Positions 7,483-17,277 are shown, counted from the first letter of the stretch. The stretch: DNA of 64,000 nucleotides from Brevibacterium daeguense (GCF_021729135.1 NZ_JAJTWW010000001.1:248001-312000), one strand, 5' to 3'. Notes: generated by a model not told the origin, from the sequence alone. A program made the numbers and translations.

Positions 7483-9187
7483 GACTGCAACCGCCCGCGC
7501 ACTGCTGCTCGCGCTGCGCCGCCTCGGGGTGCGCGATGTCGTCGTGTCCCCGGGCTCCCGCTCTGCCCCGCTGACCTACGCGCTGGCTCAGCTCGACGCC
7601 GCGGGCCTGGTGCGGGTGCGGGTGCGCATCGACGAGCGCGAGGCGGCGTTCCTGGCGCTCGGGATCGCCAAGGGCCTGCGGGCGTCCGGCCGCGAGCGGC
7701 CCGTCGCGGTGGTCACCACCTCGGGGACGGCGGTCGCGAATCTCCATCCCGCGGTGCTCGAGGCGTCCTACGGGCACCTGCCGCTCATCGCCCTGACGGC
7801 CGACCGGCCTGCCCGACTGCGGGGCGCCGGGGCCAATCAGACGATCGACGACCAGTCCGCCGTGCTCAGCGACGTCCGCGCCCGATTCGATGTCGCGGCG
7901 ACCGGCGCATCCCCGCAGCGAGCCCGGGAGTCCGCCGTCGAGGCGGTGGCCCGGTCGCTCGGTGACGGGTTCGCCACCGGCCGCACACCCGGTCCGGTGC
8001 AGCTCAATGTGCAGTTCGATGTCCCGCTCGTGCCCGACGTGGCCGACATGGCCCCGTGGTGGCCGGCGGTCACGGAGCACGATGGTCCGGAGCGGCCGGC
8101 CGCGAACGGCGACGAGCGCCCCCGACCGCCCGCAGATCGAGAATCCGTGCCGCTGGCGGCCTCCTTCGCGGCCACGGTCCTGCCGGCGCTCGGCCGGCAC
8201 GCGGTGGTCCTCAGCGGCGATGCGTTCGACCATGCGGCGCGCCGGCTGGTCGAGCTGCTGCGGCACCGCCCCGTGCCGGTGCTGGCGGAGCCGTCGTCGC
8301 CGCTGGTCGCCGTCCCGGAACTCGTGGTCGATCACACTCGCGTGCTCGACGCCCGCCCGGAGCTGGTCGCGCGCATCACCGATCTCATCGTGCTCGGCAA
8401 GCCCACGCTGTCCCGGCAGGACCAGCGGCTGCTGGGCCGCCCGGGCCTCGCGGTCCACCGCATCCAGCCCGACCTCGATCAGGTCCCCGAGGATGAGTGG
8501 GAGCAGGCTCTCGCCTCGGCGCCGGAGCCGACCGGCGCGGCGGGATGGGCAGCGGAATGGGCCGCCGCCGGCCGGGCCTGTGCCGCGGAGGCGGAGGACG
8601 GGCCACAGGATGTCACCGCTGCGGTCGCTCGCGCCGTGCTCGCCGCGCCCGGCACGGTGTTCGCGGGCAGCTCCAACGCCGTGCGCTACCTGGATCGGGC
8701 GCTGCGTCCCGAGCTCCGAGCCCGCGTCCACGCCTCCCGTGGCCTGGCCGGCATCGACGGATTGGTCTCGACCGCCCTCGGGTTCGCGCAGGGGTCGGGG
8801 GGACCCGTCCGCCTGCTCATCGGTGACGTCTCGCTCCTGCACGGGATCGGCGGCCTGCTGCGTGAGTCCGGGGAGGAGCTCGGCCGCGTGCAGATCATCG
8901 TGCTCAATGACGACGGCGGCGCGATCTTCGCCGGACTCGAACACGGTAGGCCGCACCTCGCCCCGTACTTCCCGCGCTATTTCGCCACCTCCCACGGCAG
9001 GGCCTTCGCCGACTTCGCCCGCGCGTACGGGGTCCCTTACGAGGCGCATTCCACCGCCGCCGGGGTCCGCGCCGCAATCGAGGCGGGCAGGCCCGGCATC
9101 ATCGAGGTCCGGCTGGCACCGGTGCGCTCACCCGGAGGGCCGGGAGGACCGCCGAGCGGGCAGGAGGGTGTGCCCGGCTCCGAGTGA
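7472..9187 (+). CDS. menD: SEPHCHC synthase MenD
   Basis: MenD is the thiamine-diphosphate enzyme that adds the succinyl semialdehyde unit from 2-oxoglutarate to isochorismate. The 571-residue protein has the isochorismate/ThDP N-terminal motifs DVVVSPGSRSAPLTYAL and RIDEREAAFLALGIAKG (catalytic Glu), the PYR-domain TTSGTAVANLHPAVLEA, and the ThDP-Mg motif GDVSLLHGIGG followed by NDDGGAIF. It is convergent with menF, with only 29 bp between the stops and no obvious terminator. Confidence 0.95.
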   Translation: MNHSTATARALLLALRRLGVRDVVVSPGSRSAPLTYALAQLDAAGLVRVRVRIDEREAAFLALGIAKGLRASGRERPVAVVTTSGTAVANLHPAVLEASYGHLPLIALTADRPARLRGAGANQTIDDQSAVLSDVRARFDVAATGASPQRARESAVEAVARSLGDGFATGRTPGPVQLNVQFDVPLVPDVADMAPWWPAVTEHDGPERPAANGDERPRPPADRESVPLAASFAATVLPALGRHAVVLSGDAFDHAARRLVELLRHRPVPVLAEPSSPLVAVPELVVDHTRVLDARPELVARITDLIVLGKPTLSRQDQRLLGRPGLAVHRIQPDLDQVPEDEWEQALASAPEPTGAAGWAAEWAAAGRACAAEAEDGPQDVTAAVARAVLAAPGTVFAGSSNAVRYLDRALRPELRARVHASRGLAGIDGLVSTALGFAQGSGGPVRLLIGDVSLLHGIGGLLRESGEELGRVQIIVLNDDGGAIFAGLEHGRPHLAPYFPRYFATSHGRAFADFARAYGVPYEAHSTAAGVRAAIEAGRPGIIEVRLAPVRSPGGPGGPPSGQEGVPGSE

Positions 9188-9216
9188 ACCGGCCGTGCGA
9201 CCCGGCGGCGGCGCGG

Positions 9217-10638
9217 TCAGGGAAGCAGACCCAGTGCTCGCTTCATGGGTGCGAGCTTCGCCTCGGTCTCCGCGAGCTCGGAGTCGGGGTCGGAGTCCGG
9301 CATGATCCCGGCGCCGGCGAAGACGCGGATCCGATTGCGCGCCTCCAGCTGACCGCAGCGCAGCGCGATCCCGAACTGACCGTTTCCGCGGTCGTCGAGC
9401 CAGCCGACGGGTCCGGCGTAGCGACCGCGGTCGGCCTCCTCGAACTCCTCGATCGCATCCAGTGCGGTCGCCTTCGGGAATCCACCCACCGCGGCCGTCG
9501 GATGCACTGCCGCGGCCACCTCGAGGGCGGAGGGGAGTCCGGTCTCGCCGCGCCGGAGCGTGCCGTGGGCGTCCGAGGCGAGATGGATGACATTGGCCAG
9601 CTGCAGCAGGTGGGGCTCGGCGTCGACGTGGAGTTCGTCGGTGACCGTCGCCAGGCTCTCGGCCAGCGACTCGATCGCGTAGCTGTGCTCCCGAGTGTCC
9701 TTCGCCGATCCGAGCTGCGTGCGCGCTGCGGCGATCTCCGCCGCCGGATCCGCCTCGACCCGATACGTCCCCGCCAGCACCCGGGAGGTGACCTGCCCGT
9801 CGGAGACCCCGATGAGCAGCTCGGGGGTGGCGCCGATCAGTCCGGCGACGTTGAAGGTCCAGCAGCTCGGATAGGCCTGGTTGAGCCGGCCCAGGACCGC
9901 GCGCACATCGATGTCGGCCTCGGCCTCGATGACCTCGTCGCGGGCCAGCACGATCTTGCCCAGCCCCTGTCCGCTGCTGCGCAGGCGCTCGACGGCGCGG
10001 GTGACGATCCGGGTGTACTTCTCCGCCGTCACCGTGCCCGGCAGCGGACGGGCGCCGACAGGCAGCTTCAGCGGCGTCTCCGCCAGCACGAAGGCGTCCG
10101 CCTCGTGAGCGGTTCGGCCCGCGTCGGATCCGGGTCCGCGCACATCGGTGGGCCTGGTGTCGGGCTTGCCGGCGTCGCCGGGTTCTCCGTCCCTGAGCCG
10201 GATCGATGTCAGCCAGACCCGCCCCTCCCGCCGGCCCATCACGAACTCCGGGACGTCGATGACGGAGGAGACCTGCGAATGGCGGGAGAAGGCGACCGCG
10301 GAGAACCCGATGAGGCCGGAACCGGCCAGCCCCACCTCGTTGTGGATGCGCGCCTCGGCCGACAGCGCTCGCCACGCTCGCGCCAGCGCCGCGAACCGGT
10401 CCGGCCCGCAGGCCCGCAGCCGGACCAGCCGGCCCAGCCCCACCAGGCCCGAGGTGCCGCGCACCCAGCAGGAGAATCCCGCCGGCGGAAGCTGGGAGAG
10501 GAATTCCGCTGCTGTCGTCGGCAGGCCCTGCACGAAGGGCTTGGGCGCATCCGGGTGCACGCCGTCGATGAACCACGAGTGCACCTCGAGGCGCGCAGCG
10601 GGAGCGGCCGGCTCGGCCGTGACGTCGAAGGTTCTCAT
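9217..10638 (-). CDS. menF: Isochorismate synthase MenF
   Basis: This 473-residue chorismate-binding enzyme makes isochorismate, the first committed menaquinone intermediate. Family motifs are seen in the C-terminal half: [25 protein letters not shown], the ELHV and [10 protein letters not shown] region, [11 protein letters not shown] and [14 protein letters not shown](G). The start is ATG 10638, 8 nt after a TAGGAT box on the minus strand (10652-10647); the frame extends 33 codons further upstream but those lie in the divergent control region. Other isochorismate users such as siderophore synthesis are not encoded nearby, so the menaquinone role is well supported. Confidence 0.93.
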   Translation of the reverse strand: MRTFDVTAEPAAPAARLEVHSWFIDGVHPDAPKPFVQGLPTTAAEFLSQLPPAGFSCWVRGTSGLVGLGRLVRLRACGPDRFAALARAWRALSAEARIHNEVGLAGSGLIGFSAVAFSRHSQVSSVIDVPEFVMGRREGRVWLTSIRLRDGEPGDAGKPDTRPTDVRGPGSDAGRTAHEADAFVLAETPLKLPVGARPLPGTVTAEKYTRIVTRAVERLRSSGQGLGKIVLARDEVIEAEADIDVRAVLGRLNQAYPSCWTFNVAGLIGATPELLIGVSDGQVTSRVLAGTYRVEADPAAEIAAARTQLGSAKDTREHSYAIESLAESLATVTDELHVDAEPHLLQLANVIHLASDAHGTLRRGETGLPSALEVAAAVHPTAAVGGFPKATALDAIEEFEEADRGRYAGPVGWLDDRGNGQFGIALRCGQLEARNRIRVFAGAGIMPDSDPDSELAETEAKLAPMKRALGLLP

Positions 10639-10639
10639 C

Positions 10640-10684
10640 GGCGCCAATCCTATCCGGACCGGCTGCCGGACCCCGATTGGCGCC
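10640..10684. promoter_or_regulatory. Perfect 10-bp inverted repeat in the menF-menG gap
   Basis: GGCGCCAATC (10640-10649) and GATTGGCGCC (10675-10684) are exact inverted arms with a 25-bp spacer. The left arm overlaps the menF -10 box (10647-10652) and sits directly before its start codon; the right arm lies 21 bp before the menG start. It is a candidate shared operator. Confidence 0.55.
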
Positions 10685-10705
10685 CTGCAGTCGGAAGTTG
10701 AGATC

Positions 10706-11422
10706 ATGGTCCTCATGATTCGCGCCCAGCTGGACAAGAAGAAGACCGATGTCGCATCGATGTTCGATGCGGTCGCGCGCCGCTACGACGTGACGAACGA
10801 CGCGATGACCTTCGGGATCTCGCGGCTGTGGCGCATCGAGATCACCCGTGCTGTCGACCCGCGGCCGGGCGAGCGGATCCTCGACCTGGCCGCCGGCACC
10901 GGCTCATCCTCGGTGCCCTTCGCCAAGGCGGGCGCGGAAGTCGTCGCCGGCGACATCTCCGAGGGCATGCTCGCCGTCGGCCGGGAGAAGCACCCGGAGA
11001 TCGAATTCGTCTACGCGGATGCGATGGATCTGCCCTTCGACGACGGTGAGTTCGACGTCGTCACGATCACCTACGGTCTGCGCAACGTCACCGATCCGCA
11101 CCTGGGTCTGCGGGAGATGCTGCGCGTGCTCAAGCCCGGCGGGCGCCTCGTGGTGGCCGAGTTCTCGGCGCTGGAGTCGCGGATGCTCAACTCGGTGTAC
11201 AAGGAGTACATCATGGCGGCCCTGCCGACCGTCGCCCGCGCGGTGAGCTCGAACCCGGAGGCCTACGTGTACCTGGCCGAGAGCATCCGCGCCTGGCCGG
11301 ACCAGCTGACGCTGTCGCACTGGATCCTCGACGCCGGCTTCGACCAGGTGAAGTACCGCAACCTCACCGGCGGCGTCGTCGCCCTCCACCATGCGCTCAA
11401 GCCCGCGGAGCCCGCTGCATGA
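10706..11422 (+). CDS. menG: Demethylmenaquinone methyltransferase MenG (UbiE family)
   Basis: The SAM-dependent enzyme performs the last step of menaquinone synthesis. Motifs are [19 protein letters not shown], the SAM-binding [36 protein letters not shown] and [15 protein letters not shown]. Of two nearby ATGs I prefer 10706 because GGAAG lies 8 nt upstream (238 residues); ATG 10715 would give 235. Its stop overlaps the start of the next gene as ATGA, so menG and the reductase are co-translated. Confidence 0.94.
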   Translation: MVLMIRAQLDKKKTDVASMFDAVARRYDVTNDAMTFGISRLWRIEITRAVDPRPGERILDLAAGTGSSSVPFAKAGAEVVAGDISEGMLAVGREKHPEIEFVYADAMDLPFDDGEFDVVTITYGLRNVTDPHLGLREMLRVLKPGGRLVVAEFSALESRMLNSVYKEYIMAALPTVARAVSSNPEAYVYLAESIRAWPDQLTLSHWILDAGFDQVKYRNLTGGVVALHHALKPAEPAA

Positions 11423-12726
11423 CGACCACGATCGACGCCGACGCCATCGTCGTCGGCGCCGGACCTGCGGGATCGACTGCGGCCGCGCACCTGGCAGGTG
11501 CCGGCTTCGACGTCGTCATCCTCGAGAAGTCGTCGTTCCCGCGCGACAAGATCTGCGGGGATGCGCTGACCCCGCGCGCCGTGCGCGAGCTCGCCGCCCT
11601 CGACTTCGAGACCCCGGAGTCCGCCGGCTGGCACCGCAACCGGGGCCTGCGGCTGATCGGAGGCGGGCACCGCCTCGAGATCGACTGGCCGGAGGTCGGA
11701 GGAATGCCGGCCTACGGCCTCACCCGATCGCGGATGCGGCTGGACGAGGAGCTCGCTCGCCACGCCCAGTCCCGCGGCGCCCGGCTCTACGAACAGGTAT
11801 TCGCCTCGGAGCCGGTGTTCGGCGCCGACGGCTGGGTGACCGGCGTCAAGGCGACGGGGACCGACCATCGCGGCCGCAAGGTGGGCCCGGACGCACTGTT
11901 CCGCGCCCCGGTCGTGATCGCCGCGGACGGTGTGTCCGCCCGCATGGCAGTGGCGCTGGGCATCGAGAAGCGCGACGACCGGCCGATGGGAGTGGCCGTC
12001 CGCACGTACCACTCCTCGCCGCGTCACAGCGACGATCACATCGAGAGCTGGGTCGAGCTGCGGCAGCGCTCGGAGGACGGCGCGCCGGGCGAGGCGATGC
12101 CCGGTTACGGCTGGCTGTTCCCGATGGGCGACGGCACCGTCAACGTCGGCCTGGGCATCCTCGACACCTCGCCGCAGTTCGGCCAGGTCTCCCTGCGCAC
12201 GGTCCTCGACGAATGGCTCCAGGCGATGGGCTCAGAATGGGCGATCGGCCCGGACACTCGGTTGGAACCGGTCCGCAGCGCAGCCCTGCCCATGGCCTTC
12301 AACCGCACTCCCCACTTCAGCCGGGGCGTGCTGCTGGTCGGCGACGCAGGGGGGATGGTCAATCCATTCAACGGGGAGGGCATCGACTACGCCATGGAGT
12401 CCGCCCGGCTGGCAGCCGAGGTGATCGCCACCTATTCCCGCTATCCCGAGGCGGCGCGCCGGGAGAGGCTTCGGGAATATCCCGGCCTGGTCCGGGACAG
12501 CCTCGGCGGCTACTTCACCCTCGGGCGGATCTTCGCGAAGATCATCGGCCGACCGGAGATCATGAGCCTGGCCATCAAGTACGGTATGAGTGTCGACACG
12601 CTGATGACCTTTGTGGTGAGACTGCTGGCCAACCTGTACCAGGACGAGGCGGGTGCAGACCGCGATCTGTACGATCGCATCATCACCGCCCTGACCCGCC
12701 TGGTCCCCGCGACCGGCAACGAATGA
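11419..12726 (+). CDS. menJ: Geranylgeranyl reductase family protein, likely menaquinone reductase MenJ
   Basis: This 435-residue FAD enzyme has an N-terminal Rossmann motif [19 protein letters not shown], the family-typical [32 protein letters not shown] and the FAD-ribityl motif [19 protein letters not shown]. In mycobacteria the homologue MenJ (Rv0561c) saturates one isoprene unit of menaquinone. The ATGA overlap with menG and the adjacent polyprenyl diphosphate synthase make the same role here likely, but that is inference. No separate promoter is visible. Confidence 0.83.
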   Translation: MTTTIDADAIVVGAGPAGSTAAAHLAGAGFDVVILEKSSFPRDKICGDALTPRAVRELAALDFETPESAGWHRNRGLRLIGGGHRLEIDWPEVGGMPAYGLTRSRMRLDEELARHAQSRGARLYEQVFASEPVFGADGWVTGVKATGTDHRGRKVGPDALFRAPVVIAADGVSARMAVALGIEKRDDRPMGVAVRTYHSSPRHSDDHIESWVELRQRSEDGAPGEAMPGYGWLFPMGDGTVNVGLGILDTSPQFGQVSLRTVLDEWLQAMGSEWAIGPDTRLEPVRSAALPMAFNRTPHFSRGVLLVGDAGGMVNPFNGEGIDYAMESARLAAEVIATYSRYPEAARRERLREYPGLVRDSLGGYFTLGRIFAKIIGRPEIMSLAIKYGMSVDTLMTFVVRLLANLYQDEAGADRDLYDRIITALTRLVPATGNE

Positions 12727-12730
12727 GCCC

Positions 12731-13813
12731 ATGAGGACGATTGAAGAGGACATGACGAACGCCGCCGACGCCGGCCGCTCTTCTGCGGCAGACCCGACTC
12801 CCACCTCGGGCCCGCTCTCCCCGGCGACGTTCGCCCAGTCCGACTCCGCGCTCGCCCAGGCGCTCGCGGAGCGGCTGCTCGAAGTCGAGGACCTGCTCGA
12901 CTCCGCGGTCGAGCAGACCGCGTCGCTGCCCAATGAGAGCTCGCACCATCTGCTGCGTGCAGGCGGCAAGCGGGTCCGTCCGATGCTCGTGCTGCTGGCA
13001 GCTCAGTACGGCGACCCCTCCCACCTGTCGGTCAGTCGTGCCGCCGCGGCCGTCGAGCTGATCCACCTCGCGACCCTCTACCACGACGACGTCATGGACG
13101 ACGCCCCGATGCGCCGCGGCGCACCCTCGGCGCATGCGGTCTGGGGCAACAGCGTGGCCATCCTGACCGGCGACCTGCTGTTCGCGCGGGCCTCGCTGCT
13201 GACCGCGCAGATGGGGCCGGACGCGGTTCGGCTGCAGGCGGAGACCTTTGAACGGCTGGTCCTCGGCCAGCTCAACGAGTTCACCGGGCCCGGCGAGGGC
13301 GTCGACCCCGTCGCGCACTACCTGCAGGTGCTGGCCGACAAGACCGGATCGCTGATCGCGGCGTCCGGGGAGTTCGGGCTGCGCTATTCGCAGGCGCCGG
13401 CGGAGCTGATCCCGGTGCTGCGGGACTACGGCGAGAAGGTGGGAATCGCCTTCCAGCTCGCCGACGACATCATCGACATCGCCTCCGAGGGCGAGAAGTC
13501 CGGCAAGACCCCGGGCACCGATCTGCGGGAGGGGGTACCGACGCTGCCGGTGCTCTACCTGCAGGCCGACGCCGCCGCAGGAGACGCGGACGCGGCCTCC
13601 GTCGTGGCGCTGCTGGAGTCCGACCTGAGCACCGACGAGGCGCTTGAGCGGGCGCGCACCGCGCTCGTCGCCCACCCGGCGCTCGACCGCGCTCGGCAGA
13701 CGGCTCGCTCCTGGTCGGATGCGGCGATCGCCGCGCTCGACCCGCTGCCGAGGGGCGAGGTCAAGGACGGGCTCGTCGAGTTCGCCCGCTCCGTCGTCGA
13801 TCGCGTCGCCTGA
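12731..13813 (+). CDS. Polyprenyl diphosphate synthase (menaquinone side chain)
   Basis: A trans-prenyltransferase that builds the isoprenoid tail used by MenA. The first Asp-rich motif HDDVMDDAPMRRG (about residues 118-130) and the second QLADDIIDIASEGEKSGK, plus GGKRVRPML, are intact. The start is uncertain: ATG 12731 lies 4 nt after the menJ stop, while ATG 12752 has AGAGG just before it and gives 353 residues. The chain length of the product cannot be read from sequence alone. The last codons (SVVDRVA) are part of a three-copy 24-bp tandem repeat that also contains the stop. Confidence 0.88.
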   Translation: MRTIEEDMTNAADAGRSSAADPTPTSGPLSPATFAQSDSALAQALAERLLEVEDLLDSAVEQTASLPNESSHHLLRAGGKRVRPMLVLLAAQYGDPSHLSVSRAAAAVELIHLATLYHDDVMDDAPMRRGAPSAHAVWGNSVAILTGDLLFARASLLTAQMGPDAVRLQAETFERLVLGQLNEFTGPGEGVDPVAHYLQVLADKTGSLIAASGEFGLRYSQAPAELIPVLRDYGEKVGIAFQLADDIIDIASEGEKSGKTPGTDLREGVPTLPVLYLQADAAAGDADAASVVALLESDLSTDEALERARTALVAHPALDRARQTARSWSDAAIAALDPLPRGEVKDGLVEFARSVVDRVA

Positions 13814-13862
13814 GCCGTCGTCGATCGTTTCGCCTAAGCCGCCGTCGAGCGCGTCGCCCGAG
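13791..13862. repeat. 24-bp tandem repeat, three copies, across the stop codon
   Basis: Copies at 13791-13814, 13815-13838 and 13839-13862 begin CCGTCGTCGA or CCGCCGTCGA. In the frame of the upstream gene, copy 1 ends in TGA (the true stop), copy 2 in TAA and copy 3 in CGA, so the last eight codons and stop appear to have been duplicated twice and then diverged. Confidence 0.85.
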
Positions 13863-13870
13863 CAGCTGCT

Positions 13871-14791
13871 TCAGCGGCGTCGGCGACGGTTCGCCTCCAG
13901 CATGTCGACGGTGAGGATGACGACCGCCGACCAGATGATGAAGAATCCGACCCAGCGTGCCGTCGTCATCTCCTCGCCCAGCACGGTCACGCCCAGGATG
14001 AACTGAATCGTCGGGGTGATGTACTGCATCATCCCCACCCAGGACAGCGGGATGCGCCGAGTCGCCGCGCCGAACAGGATCAGCGGTATCGCCGTGATCG
14101 GGCCCAGCGACAGCATGATGAGCAGGTGCCCGATCCCTTCGGTGCCGAAGTGGGAGTGCCCGGTCGCGGTGAGGATGAGGATCACGGCGACCGCGAACGG
14201 GGTGAGCACCGCCGTCTCGACCGTGAGGCCTTCGAGAGCTCCGACCCGGCCGCCGACCTTGTTCTTGAGGAGGCCGTAGGTGCCGAACGAGAAGGAGACG
14301 AGGAGCGCCAGCCAGGGGACCTGCCCGTAGCCGATCGCGATCACGATGACCGCGAAGGCTCCCACGGCCATGGCGACCCACTGGAGCGGACGCAGCTTCT
14401 CCCGGAGGAACACCACGCCCAGGAAGACGGTGACGAGGGGGTTGAAGAAGTAGCCCAGTGAGATCTCGACGACCCGGTTGAACTCCACGCCGAGCAGGAA
14501 TCCGAACCAGTTGATCGCGATCACCACGCTGGCCAGCGTGAGGATCCAGAAGTCGCGCGGGGAGCGGAAGACCTGGCCGACCCGCGGGAATCCGCGCGCG
14601 AGCGTGAGCAGCATGGCGCAGAAGAGCATCGACCACAGGATCCGGTGGGCCAGGATCTCCAGGCTGCCGGCGGGTGCGGCTGCGGCGAAGACCAGCGGCA
14701 TTCCGCCCCAGAAGAGGTAGCCCGAGAAGCCGAGGACGAGCCCCGCCCTGCGCCGCGCGGATTCCTCTGCTGCATGGTCTGCGTCAGTCAC
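13871..14791 (-). CDS. rarD: RarD-like EamA-family membrane transporter
   Basis: The 306-residue protein has about ten hydrophobic helices and the RarD-type N-terminus GLVLGFSGYLFWGGMPLVFA, plus LAHRILWSMLFCAMLL and INWFGFLLGVEFNRVVEISLGYFFNP. RarD proteins belong to the drug/metabolite transporter superfamily; the substrate is unknown. It starts with GTG at 14791, 6 nt after a TAGACT box (14803-14798, minus strand). It is divergent from fprA and convergent with the polyprenyl synthase gene. Confidence 0.85.
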   Translation of the reverse strand: MTDADHAAEESARRRAGLVLGFSGYLFWGGMPLVFAAAAPAGSLEILAHRILWSMLFCAMLLTLARGFPRVGQVFRSPRDFWILTLASVVIAINWFGFLLGVEFNRVVEISLGYFFNPLVTVFLGVVFLREKLRPLQWVAMAVGAFAVIVIAIGYGQVPWLALLVSFSFGTYGLLKNKVGGRVGALEGLTVETAVLTPFAVAVILILTATGHSHFGTEGIGHLLIMLSLGPITAIPLILFGAATRRIPLSWVGMMQYITPTIQFILGVTVLGEEMTTARWVGFFIIWSAVVILTVDMLEANRRRRR

Positions 14792-14797
14792 ATCGGC

Positions 14798-14803
14798 AGT
14801 CTA
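14798..14803 (-). promoter_or_regulatory. Leaderless-type -10 box of rarD
   Basis: TAGACT on the minus strand ends 6 nt before the GTG start. Confidence 0.5.
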
Positions 14804-14866
14804 GACACAATGTGCACAGTCTGCTGTGACTTCGGTGATTTCGGACACCTCTGGTCGCTGGGGGGC

Positions 14867-14885
14867 CTTAGGTGACACTAAGATG
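14867..14885. promoter_or_regulatory. fprA promoter with DtxR/IdeR-box-like palindrome
   Basis: TTAGGTGACACTAAG contains outer arms TTAG/CTAA and matches the known DtxR/IdeR consensus (TTAGGTTAG-C-CTAACCTAA) at about 12 of 19 positions by eye. A TAAGAT -10-like box (14879-14884) overlaps its right half. Iron control of the ferredoxin reductase is a hypothesis only. Confidence 0.35.
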
Positions 14886-14912
14886 GGAGGTCGACCGACT
14901 GAAAGGTGTGTT

Positions 14913-16331
14913 ATGACTCGTCCTCTCCGGGTGGCCATTGTGGGCGCAGGTCCTGCAGGAATCTACGCAGCCGATCTGCTGACCAAGGCCGAACGGGACT
15001 TCGACGTCAGCATCGATCTCTTCGAGCGTCTGCCGGCACCCTTCGGACTCGTCCGCTATGGAGTGGCACCGGACCATCCTCGGATCAAGGGCATCGTCAA
15101 CGCCCTGATCAAGGTTCTCGATCGCGGTGACATCCGCCTGTTCGCGAACGTCGAGTACGGTGTCGACCTCCTGCGCGAGGAGCTGCAGGGGCACTACGAT
15201 GCGGTGATCTTCTCGACCGGCTGCTTCATCGACGCCCGGCTCGACATCCCCGGCATCGAGCTCGAGGGATCCTACGGTGCCGCCGAATTCGTCAACTGGT
15301 ACGACGCCCACCCCGACGTGCCGCAGACCTGGCCGCTGGATGCCGAGCGCGTCGCGGTCATCGGCAACGGCAACGTCGCCCTCGACGTGGCTCGCATCCT
15401 CGCCAAGCCCGCCGATGACATGCTGAGCACGGAGATCCCGGACCACGTGTACCAGGGGCTCAAGAACTCCCGTATCACCGATGTCCATGTGTTCGGTCGC
15501 CGCGGCCCCGCGCAGGCCAAGTTCACTCCGCTGGAGCTGCGGGAGCTGGGCCACGTCCGGGACGTCGACATCATCGTCTACCCCGAGGACTTCGAGTTCG
15601 ATGACGCCTCGATGACGGCGATCCATTCGAACAACCAGACCAAGCAGGTCACCAAGACGCTGACCGACTTCACCCTGCGTGAGCCGACCGGCGCTTCCCG
15701 CAGGCTCCATCTCCACTTCCTCCATGCTCCCGTTGCGGTGCTGGGGGAGGAGCGCGTGGAGGGACTGCGCACCGAGCGTCAGGAGCTCGACGGCAGCGGA
15801 GGCGTGACCGGCACCGGCGAGTTCGTCGACTGGGAGATCGACGCGGTCTATCAGGCCGTGGGCTACTTCGGCACTGCGCTGCCGCAGCTGCCGTTCGACG
15901 ACCGCAAGGGTGTGATCCCGAACCACGAGGGACGGGTCGCGGACACGCTGTCGCAGAGTGACGCTTCGGAGGCCCCCGTGCTGCCGGGCGTCTATGCCAC
16001 CGGCTGGATCAAGCGCGGTCCCGTCGGGCTGATCGGCCACACCAAGGGCGACGCCCTGGAGACGATCACGCACCTCATCGAGGACCACCTCGCCGGTCGG
16101 CTGCCTGCCCCCGAGGCGCCGGACGAGGACGCGATCGTCGACCTGCTGAGTGCCAAGTCCGTCGACTTCGTCGACTGGGAGGGCTACCACCTGCTGGAAG
16201 CGGCTGAGCGGGCGCTCGGCGAGCCGCATGGCCGCGAGCGGATCAAGATCGCCACGCGGGAGGCGATGCTGGCCGAGGCGCGTCGTGCCGTCCATCCGGC
16301 GGGTTCGGCCATCGGATCTGCCGCCGACTGA
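14913..16331 (+). CDS. fprA: Ferredoxin/adrenodoxin-type NADP reductase FprA
   Basis: A 472-residue flavoprotein that passes electrons between NADPH and ferredoxin. FAD-binding AIVGAGPAGIYAADLL is at the N-terminus, followed by ERLPAPFGLVRYGVAPDHPR, the NADPH-binding VIGNGNVALDVARILA, VFGRRGPAQAKFTPLELREL and the C-terminal GWIKRGPVGLIGHTKGDA. The ATG at 14913 has GAAAGG 6 nt upstream and matches the usual family N-terminus; an earlier ATG at 14826 would add 29 residues through the promoter. Monocistronic, ending at a bidirectional terminator shared with yajQ. Confidence 0.93.
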   Translation: MTRPLRVAIVGAGPAGIYAADLLTKAERDFDVSIDLFERLPAPFGLVRYGVAPDHPRIKGIVNALIKVLDRGDIRLFANVEYGVDLLREELQGHYDAVIFSTGCFIDARLDIPGIELEGSYGAAEFVNWYDAHPDVPQTWPLDAERVAVIGNGNVALDVARILAKPADDMLSTEIPDHVYQGLKNSRITDVHVFGRRGPAQAKFTPLELRELGHVRDVDIIVYPEDFEFDDASMTAIHSNNQTKQVTKTLTDFTLREPTGASRRLHLHFLHAPVAVLGEERVEGLRTERQELDGSGGVTGTGEFVDWEIDAVYQAVGYFGTALPQLPFDDRKGVIPNHEGRVADTLSQSDASEAPVLPGVYATGWIKRGPVGLIGHTKGDALETITHLIEDHLAGRLPAPEAPDEDAIVDLLSAKSVDFVDWEGYHLLEAAERALGEPHGRERIKIATREAMLAEARRAVHPAGSAIGSAAD

Positions 16332-16412
16332 GCCCCCGGCCGGCAGTGCTCGTCACAGCGCCTTCAGCTGCTTCGGCAGTCTGCAGATGAGGCGGGCAGG
16401 TCATCAGCTGAG

Positions 16413-16452
16413 ATGGGCAGGGAATCGGGCGCCGGCCTGATTCCCTGCCCAT
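16413..16452. terminator. Bidirectional terminator between fprA and yajQ
   Basis: A perfect 14-bp stem (ATGGGCAGGGAATC at 16413-16426, GATTCCCTGCCCAT at 16439-16452) with a 12-nt GC-rich loop lies between convergent genes. Confidence 0.82.
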
Positions 16453-16494
16453 TCGCGTCTCACATCGTGCGAGATGCTGCGCCGGCGGACGAGT

Positions 16495-16986
16495 TCAGCG
16501 ATAGTTCGTGAACTGCAGGTCGACGTCGAGGTCCTTGCCCTTGAGCAGAGCGATCACCGACTGCAGATCGTCGCGCTTCTTGGAGCTCACTCGCAGCTCG
16601 TCGCCCTGGATCTGAGCCTTGACTCCCTTCGGCCCCTCGTCGCGGATGAGCTTCGAGATCTCCTTCGCATTCTCCTTGTCGATGCCCTCCTTGAGCTGAG
16701 CCTCGATCCGGAACTCCTTGCCCGACGGATACGGTTCGCCGGAGTCGAGCGACTTCAGCGAGATGCCGCGCTTGACGAGCTTCGACTGGAACACGTCGAG
16801 CACGGCCTTGACGCGATCGTCGCTGTCGGCCTTCATGAGGATCTTCTCGCCCGACCACTCGATCGAGGCGCCGGTTCCCTTGAAGTCGTAGCGGGAACTG
16901 ATCTCCTTGGCAGCCTGATTGAGGGCGTTGTCCGCCTCCTGCCTGTCCACTTTGGACACAATGTCGAATGACGAGTCACTGGCCAT
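16495..16986 (-). CDS. yajQ: YajQ family nucleotide-binding protein
   Basis: The 163-residue protein has the family N-terminus [13 protein letters not shown], the [14 protein letters not shown] motif, and the C-terminal [18 protein letters not shown]. Members are made of two ferredoxin-like folds; some bind cyclic di-GMP, and whether this one does cannot be told from sequence. The ATG at 16986 follows AGGAGAAG, a strong ribosome site. Confidence 0.92.
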   Translation of the reverse strand: MASDSSFDIVSKVDRQEADNALNQAAKEISSRYDFKGTGASIEWSGEKILMKADSDDRVKAVLDVFQSKLVKRGISLKSLDSGEPYPSGKEFRIEAQLKEGIDKENAKEISKLIRDEGPKGVKAQIQGDELRVSSKKRDDLQSVIALLKGKDLDVDLQFTNYR

Positions 16987-17123
16987 CGGCTTCTCCTAGC
17001 ACGTACGCGGGTATCTGTCCGGCCAAGTCTAGTGGCGCGCGGCCGCCCGGACCGGGTGGTGCGCTCGGCCCGGGCGGCCGTCGTACCACTCGTGGTCGTG
17101 GCTGCGGATGCCTCGGGGACGCA

Positions 17124-17185
17124 TTTGGTGTTTTCTCCCGGCGCCTAGTATTCTTCCTTAGGTGCTCGACGAGTTCTGCTCGTCG
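17124..17185 (+). promoter_or_regulatory. Promoter and leader hairpin of tRNA-Tyr
   Basis: TTTGGT (17124-17129) and TAGTAT (17146-17151) are spaced 16 bp. Between them and the tRNA lies a 7-bp hairpin CGACGAG/CTCGTCG (17167-17185) in the 5' leader. Confidence 0.5.
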
Positions 17186-17195
17186 AAATCATCCC

Positions 17196-17277
17196 GGCAG
17201 GTTGCCCGAGCGGCCAAAGGGAGCTGACTGTAAATCAGCCGGCATTGCCTTCATAGGTTCGAATCCTATACCTGCCA
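17196..17277 (+). tRNA. tRNA-Tyr (anticodon GTA)
   Basis: The cloverleaf folds by eye: acceptor GGCAGGT/ACCTGCC with discriminator A, anticodon arm CTGACT-GTA-AATCAG, a long class II variable arm, and T arm ATAGGTTCGAATCCTAT. The 3' CCA is not encoded. Confidence 0.95.

Noticed and set aside
11391..12734. 447-codon frame overlapping the menJ-like gene on the same strand
   Set aside because: Arg/Gly/Pro-rich frame shadow; the other frame has a full geranylgeranyl reductase signature.
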